A DNA stretch of 9,256 bases from NCBI GenBank assembly GCA_027080545.1, contig JALWRV010000023.1:1-9256 (forward strand), read 5' to 3'. The notes under the pieces are model-generated. The model saw only the letters and a program-made list of their open reading frames with translations, searched no databases and had not been told where the DNA came from. Both the position numbers and the translations under genes were made by a program. This DNA is from Parvularculaceae bacterium (GTDB lineage: Bacteria; Pseudomonadota; Alphaproteobacteria; Caulobacterales; Parvularculaceae). This document shows, piece by piece, positions 6,459 through 9,256 of this stretch (positions are counted from its first letter, which is position 1; each line of letters starts with the position of its first letter).

Positions 6459-7145
6459 TCAATTCTCTAAAGCCATAGCCTTTTGGGCTTTGGAGATAAA
6501 TGTTTTTATTTTTTCTGGATCCTTCGCTCCCTTTGGTCCTTCCTCTTGTTCAACGCCGGAAGAAACATCGACCCCGCAAAAATTGTCGAGGTCTTTGAGC
6601 GTGGTGATGGCCTCAGTCACATTTTGCGGGGTGAGGCCTCCAGCCAGCAAGAAGTTCATGGCGGGGGGCGTGTTTTTTAGAGCCGCCCAATCAAAACGCC
6701 GCCCCAGCCCGCCACTGGTTATGTCTTGGTGGTGTGGTTTGGCATCGAACAAGAGCATGTCTACGGCGTTTTTATAGTGGCTGGCTTTTTTAATGTCTGT
6801 CGCTGGATCATCGCCAATGCCAATGGCTTTAATGAGGGGGATGGGGGTGACGCTGGCAAGACGTTTGCAAAAGGTCAGATCTTCTTGTCCGTGCAGTTGG
6901 ATATAATCGAGAGAACAGTGACGGGTCACGGAGAGAAGCTGTTCTAGATCGGGGTCACAAAAAAGCCCGACAGGTTTGATGCTTGCAGGCAAATTCTTGC
7001 TTATCTCTGCAGCTTTTTCGGGATCAATATAGCGGGGGCTTTCCGCTACGAAGACAAAACCGAGCAGGCTGGCCCCGCTAGCGGCGGCGGTATGGGCGGC
7101 TGCCAGCGTGGTTATTCCACAAATTTTAATTTCTCGGCGCTGCAC
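6459..7145 (-). CDS. trpF: Phosphoribosylanthranilate isomerase
   Basis: TrpF performs the Amadori rearrangement of N-(5-phosphoribosyl)anthranilate to CdRP in tryptophan synthesis. The product is 228 residues, single-domain (beta/alpha)8 barrel, slightly longer than many TrpF. Cys9 in KICGIT is the general base, and Asp134 in LLFDAK the expected general acid. YIQLHGQED (81-89), LLAGGLTPQNV and GVDVSSGVE are further family motifs, the last two binding the substrate phosphate. The gene starts with GTG at 7145, supported by AAGGA six bases upstream and by the lack of any in-frame ATG nearby; the ATG at 7159 is out of frame. A Lys/Glu-rich tail follows the barrel end. It leads the trpF-trpB pair and diverges from the thioesterase gene, 85 bp away; I see no convincing promoter in that gap. 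Confidence 0.96.
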   Translation of the reverse strand: MQRREIKICGITTLAAAHTAAASGASLLGFVFVAESPRYIDPEKAAEISKNLPASIKPVGLFCDPDLEQLLSVTRHCSLDYIQLHGQEDLTFCKRLASVTPIPLIKAIGIGDDPATDIKKASHYKNAVDMLLFDAKPHHQDITSGGLGRRFDWAALKNTPPAMNFLLAGGLTPQNVTEAITTLKDLDNFCGVDVSSGVEQEEGPKGAKDPEKIKTFISKAQKAMALEN

Positions 7146-7177
7146 TGCTTTTCCTTCATGACCGCTCAGCCTGTCTT

Positions 7178-7197
7178 ATGTCATAGTGGTGCGACAT
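7178..7197. repeat. Short inverted repeat in the trpF/thioesterase gap
   Basis: ATGTC (7178-7182) and GACAT (7193-7197) are inverted copies with a 10-bp spacer, lying midway between two divergent starts. It could be an operator half-site pair, but five-bp arms are common by chance. Confidence 0.2.
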
Positions 7198-7230
7198 TCG
7201 TCGGTTTGGTGCAAGAGGAGAATGGTCGGG

Positions 7231-7671
7231 ATGGATAGTTCAACCCTGATTAAAATGATCATGATAGAGGCGGTGCCTTTTGCGAAATATATGGGCATTG
7301 AGATTTTGCAGGCTGAAGAAGGCCATGCCAAATGTGGATTGGCTTTGCGGGATGAGTTGAAAAACCATCTTGGTTCCATGCATGCGGGGGCTATCTATTC
7401 TATGGCGGAGACGGCCTCGGGCGCGGCCATGGCCTCTATCTTCAAAGATCAACTGATGACACTAAAGCCGGTCGCGGCCAGTGCCGAGGTGCGCTATCTC
7501 AAACTGGCCAAGGGAAATTTAACCTCGACGGCCAAGGCTACCGAAAGCGCCGATGGGCTTCGCGAGAAGCTGGCGCAGGACAAAAAGGTGCGGTTTAGGG
7601 TGCAGGTTTCAATAGAAGATGAGAGGGGCGTTGAAACAGCGCAAATGGATTTTGATTGGGTCGTGCGTTAG
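7231..7671 (+). CDS. Hotdog-fold PaaI-like thioesterase or DUF4442-type protein
   Basis: The 146-residue product looks like a single hotdog domain of the PaaI/DUF4442 kind, which hydrolyse or bind acyl-CoA thioesters in the cytoplasm; the substrate cannot be told. Seen: PFAKYMGIEI (16-25), then NHLGSMHAGAIYSMAETASG (45-64). This is the HGG-like active-site loop and central helix, with Asn45, His51, Gly53 and Glu60 as likely active-site residues, although the classical H-G-G is here H-A-G. LKLAKGNLTSTAKA is the usual following strand pair. AGGAG (7216-7220) is 10 nt from ATG 7231 and only 1 nt from ATG 7222, so 7231 is preferred. It lies on the opposite strand to lapA, trpF and ihfB, as an apparent insertion. 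Its last two codons and stop are copied in the downstream repeats. Confidence 0.85.
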   Translation: MDSSTLIKMIMIEAVPFAKYMGIEILQAEEGHAKCGLALRDELKNHLGSMHAGAIYSMAETASGAAMASIFKDQLMTLKPVAASAEVRYLKLAKGNLTSTAKATESADGLREKLAQDKKVRFRVQVSIEDERGVETAQMDFDWVVR

Positions 7672-7750
7672 CACGCAGGAATAAATGTGCGTTAGCGCGC
7701 CAGAGTAAATGTGCGATAGCAGGCAAAGGTATATGCGCGATAATGCGCAA
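7663..7750 (+). repeat. Four imperfect 24-bp tandem repeats between converging genes
   Basis: Units start at 7663, 7687, 7711 and 7735. Each begins with GTGCGTTAG or a close variant (GTGCGATAG, GCGCGATAA). By eye, units 1 and 2 agree at 20 of 24 bases, 2 and 3 at 17, and the last only over its first part. Because 24 is divisible by three, every unit places a stop in the thioesterase frame: TAG 7669 (the real one), TAG 7693, TAG 7717, TAA 7741. Most units can form a small hairpin, the best being TGCGC/GCGCA (7734-7738, 7745-7749). There is no unique spacer between units, so this is not CRISPR. The array ends a few bases before the lapA stop. Confidence 0.8.
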
Positions 7751-7757
7751 CGCTCCG

Positions 7758-8168
7758 CTATTTTTTGACGGTACTGCCTTCGCTCATAACCTGTTCGGGA
7801 TCGGGTGGCGTTTCAGCGGAGGCCTGACGATCTGCAATTTGTTGCCGTTCTTCAAGCACAGCCTGTAATTGCTTTTCTGATTCAGCCAGCGCTAGCTTTA
7901 TTTGTTTTAATTCTTTTTTTTGTGCTGCCATTTTTTGACGTTTGGGGCGACCAGATAGATACATGCCAAAAGCACCCAGAAAATAGCCAATAAACAAGGT
8001 GCCAAACAGGGCCAGCCATAAGGGCATGGAAAAAGGCAGGGCAACTGCCGGGTTTTCGCTGTTGAACGGATCAAGCCCCAACCGCACCGGTTGGCGATTG
8101 GCAATCATGAATAAAAGCAAGATTGCGCCAAGAACAAAGGTAATAGCAGAATTGATAAATCTACGCAT
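7758..8168 (-). CDS. lapA: LapA (DUF1049) inner-membrane protein
   Basis: LapA-domain proteins are small inner-membrane proteins that, in E. coli, act with LapB in lipopolysaccharide assembly. The product has 136 residues. Two membrane segments are visible, about 5-23 and 49-71. Between them lies the family signature ANRQPVRLGLDPF (23-35). A basic SGRPKRQK follows the second segment and then a probable cytoplasmic coiled coil (about 80-118) rich in Lys, Gln and Glu, and a disordered acidic tail. ATG 8168 gives the usual short N-terminus MRRFIN; the frame stays open to a TTG at 8237 next to the ihfB stop. No Shine-Dalgarno is clear, so the start is less certain than the identity. It is 71 bp after ihfB and likely in its operon. 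lapB is not visible. Confidence 0.88.
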   Translation of the reverse strand: MRRFINSAITFVLGAILLLFMIANRQPVRLGLDPFNSENPAVALPFSMPLWLALFGTLFIGYFLGAFGMYLSGRPKRQKMAAQKKELKQIKLALAESEKQLQAVLEERQQIADRQASAETPPDPEQVMSEGSTVKK

Positions 8169-8239
8169 AGGCCAAACTATAGGCCGAAGCGATGTATAAA
8201 ACCAGCCGGAGTTTGCTGGGAAGGGGTAAAAATTCAAGG

Positions 8240-8554
8240 TTAGAATTTAACGTCGATAACCTGCCCTTGATTGTAGTTTTTATTGAGCCGCAAGCGCATT
8301 TCTTTTCCGGCTTTGAAGAAAGGGGTCCATTTTTCATCAATCGCCACCGCTTCTCCCGTGCGTGGATTACGGCCAATGCGGGCGGCCCGGTGTTTTACGG
8401 AAAAAGCCCCAAACCCGCGCAGCTCCACCCGGTCACCCCGCGCCAAGGCATCAGCAATTTCGTCGAACAGCGTATTGACGATTTTTTCTATATCACGGGC
8501 AAAGAGTTGCGGATTATCATTGGCCAGTTTTTCCACCAATTCAGATTTGATCAT
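8240..8554 (-). CDS. ihfB: Integration host factor, beta subunit
   Basis: IHF-beta pairs with IHF-alpha (encoded elsewhere) and bends DNA sharply at specific sites, acting in transcription, replication and recombination. The 104-residue product has the family length. MIKSELVEKLA is the usual first helix. RGDRVELRGFGAFSVK (39-54) is the core beta region. GRNPRTGE (61-68) is the DNA-binding arm tip, with Pro64 the residue that intercalates between base pairs. The C-terminus is FFKAGKEMRLRLN and a short tail. IHF-beta is preferred over HU because of the FGAFSV and RNPRTGE context and the lapA neighbour. ATG 8554 has AAGGA 7 nt upstream; an in-frame ATG at 8611 would add 19 unrelated residues. 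rpsA, its usual upstream partner, is replaced here by divergent ubiE. Confidence 0.95.
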   Translation of the reverse strand: MIKSELVEKLANDNPQLFARDIEKIVNTLFDEIADALARGDRVELRGFGAFSVKHRAARIGRNPRTGEAVAIDEKWTPFFKAGKEMRLRLNKNYNQGQVIDVKF

Positions 8555-8665
8555 GGTTCTATCCTTTTCCCGGCAAGCGGGAATTGATGCCCGCTTCACC
8601 CCAACCGCCATGTTCTAGTTTGGGGCGCTAACTACACAAATATCGCCACACCGCGTATCAAGCGC

Positions 8666-8678
8666 CAATTACTTGATT
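8666..8678 (-). promoter_or_regulatory. Consensus IHF binding site upstream of ihfB and ubiE
   Basis: On the minus strand AATCAAGTAATTG fits the E. coli IHF core WATCAANNNNTTR at every fixed position. An A-rich stretch (GAAAAACCAAAATAA, about 8679-8693) lies directly 5' of it, where natural strong sites carry an A/T element. It is 112 bp from the ihfB ATG and 113 bp from the ubiE ATG, almost exactly central. Function as an autoregulatory site is inference; negative autoregulation of the IHF genes is known in E. coli. Confidence 0.5.
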
Positions 8679-8755
8679 TATTTTGGTTTTTCAGCGATGA
8701 GATGCTGCCAAAATGAGGCTACGGCGTCAACTGGGATTTATCATAATTCTGGCCC

Positions 8756-8761
8756 TATACT
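8756..8761 (+). promoter_or_regulatory. Possible -10 box of ubiE
   Basis: TATACT matches five of six bases of the -10 consensus and would start transcription near 8768, a leader of about 24 nt. No good -35 box is found 16-18 bp upstream, so it stays tentative; the upstream IHF site could assist. Nothing else in 8555-8791 looks like a gene. Confidence 0.3.
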
Positions 8762-8791
8762 GGGCTATTATGACAGAGAAAGGCATGAATC

Positions 8792-9256
8792 ATGGCCGCA
8801 TCACAAAATGACACCACGTCTTTCGGGTTCAAAGACGTGCCAGCGGGCGAAAAGGAGGGGTTGGTGCGCGCGGTTTTCGATTCCGTAGCCGATAATTATG
8901 ACCTTATGAATGACCTCATGTCCGGTGGGGTGCATCGGATATGGAAATCGGTGTTACTGGATAGGCTGGACCCGCAGCCGGGCCAAAGCCTGATTGATGT
9001 GGCCGGGGGAACCGGGGATATTGCCATTGGTTTCCTGGCCCGGGCCGATGAACGCATCGCCCGCGGCCGTTCGCCCGCCAGCGCCACAATTTGCGATATC
9101 AATCATGCCATGATGGTCGCGGGTGCCGGGCGCAAAGATGCCGAAAAATTTGCGGACCAGTTAACCCGCCTGTGTGGAAATGCGGAAGAATTACCGGTGG
9201 GCGACAAAAGTTTTGATCGCTATACCATTGGTTTTGGTATTCGCAATGTTACCGAT
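8792..9256 (+). CDS. ubiE: Ubiquinone/menaquinone C-methyltransferase UbiE, partial
   Basis: UbiE is the SAM-dependent C-methyltransferase of ubiquinone (and demethylmenaquinone) synthesis at the inner face of the membrane. Only the first 155 codons are in the window; the frame is open at the right edge. Seen: TSFGFKDVPAGEKEGLVRAV (9-28) and VFDSVADNYDLMNDLMSGG (28-46), the family start. LIDVAGGTGDIA (67-78) is SAM-binding motif I. ICDINHAMM (100-108) is motif II. NAEELPV (130-136) and YTIGFGIRNVTD (144-155) follow as in UbiE rather than other methyltransferases. ATG 8792 has AAAGG 8 nt upstream; ATG 8785 is out of frame. A stretch at about 84-98 (RADERIARGRSPASA) looks slightly longer than in enterobacterial UbiE. 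It diverges from ihfB. Confidence 0.95.
   Translation, partial: MAASQNDTTSFGFKDVPAGEKEGLVRAVFDSVADNYDLMNDLMSGGVHRIWKSVLLDRLDPQPGQSLIDVAGGTGDIAIGFLARADERIARGRSPASATICDINHAMMVAGAGRKDAEKFADQLTRLCGNAEELPVGDKSFDRYTIGFGIRNVTD

Noticed and set aside
7663..7758. CRISPR array
   Set aside because: Units are contiguous, with no unique spacers, diverge steadily, and no cas gene is near.
7656..7868. Short plus-strand frame with a repeated peptide (CALARQSK, CAIAGKGI)
   Set aside because: The peptide repetition only reflects the 24-bp DNA repeats read in another frame; the frame overlaps two real genes.
8555..8611. N-terminal extension of ihfB from the ATG at 8611
   Set aside because: IHF-beta proteins begin at the MIKSEL-type helix, and AAGGA is correctly placed before the ATG at 8554.

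Overview
The window looks like the chromosome of a free-living alphaproteobacterium. The support is the IHF-beta, LapA, TrpF, TrpB group on one strand, the sucC-sucD pair, and the alphaproteobacterial style of the UbiE and IHF-beta sequences. I cannot name a genus. Base composition is moderate. There is no phage, transposon, CRISPR or RNA gene that I can support; nearly all of it is housekeeping metabolism.

Layout. (1) 119-2242, minus strand: sucC and sucD, the two subunits of succinyl-CoA synthetase, 27 bp apart. (2) 2243-2419: a divergent control region. (3) 2420-3457, plus: asd, aspartate-semialdehyde dehydrogenase. (4) 3683-4612, plus: an unrecognised, membrane-anchored, mostly extracytoplasmic protein with exactly two cysteines. 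(5) 4793-5134, plus: a small DUF2853 protein with a strong ribosome binding site. (6) 5153-5205: a hairpin terminator between two converging genes. (7) 5200-7145, minus: trpF then trpB, without trpA next to them. (8) 7231-7671, plus: a hotdog-fold thioesterase-like gene lying between lapA and trpF. (9) 7663-7750: a short tandem repeat array. (10) 7758-8554, minus: lapA and ihfB. (11) 8555-8791: a divergent region with a consensus IHF site. (12) 8792 to the right edge, plus: the first 155 codons of ubiE.

How the genes work together. SucCD carries out the substrate-level phosphorylation step of the TCA cycle. Asd feeds lysine, threonine, methionine and diaminopimelate synthesis. TrpF and TrpB are the third and last enzymes of tryptophan synthesis from anthranilate. 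IHF-beta is a chromosome-architecture protein, LapA an inner-membrane protein linked to envelope lipopolysaccharide, and UbiE a quinone methyltransferase for respiration.

No strong case for an undescribed multi-gene system exists here. The items most worth a second look are: a perfect IHF consensus in the ihfB/ubiE gap; a 24-bp repeat that copies the end of the thioesterase gene together with its stop codon; divergent sucC/asd promoters that seem to share one TTATAA core; an identical non-canonical translation-start element before sucC and sucD; a 9-bp inverted repeat over a TTGACA box upstream of the unknown membrane gene; and the broken gene order around trpFB and ihfB-lapA.
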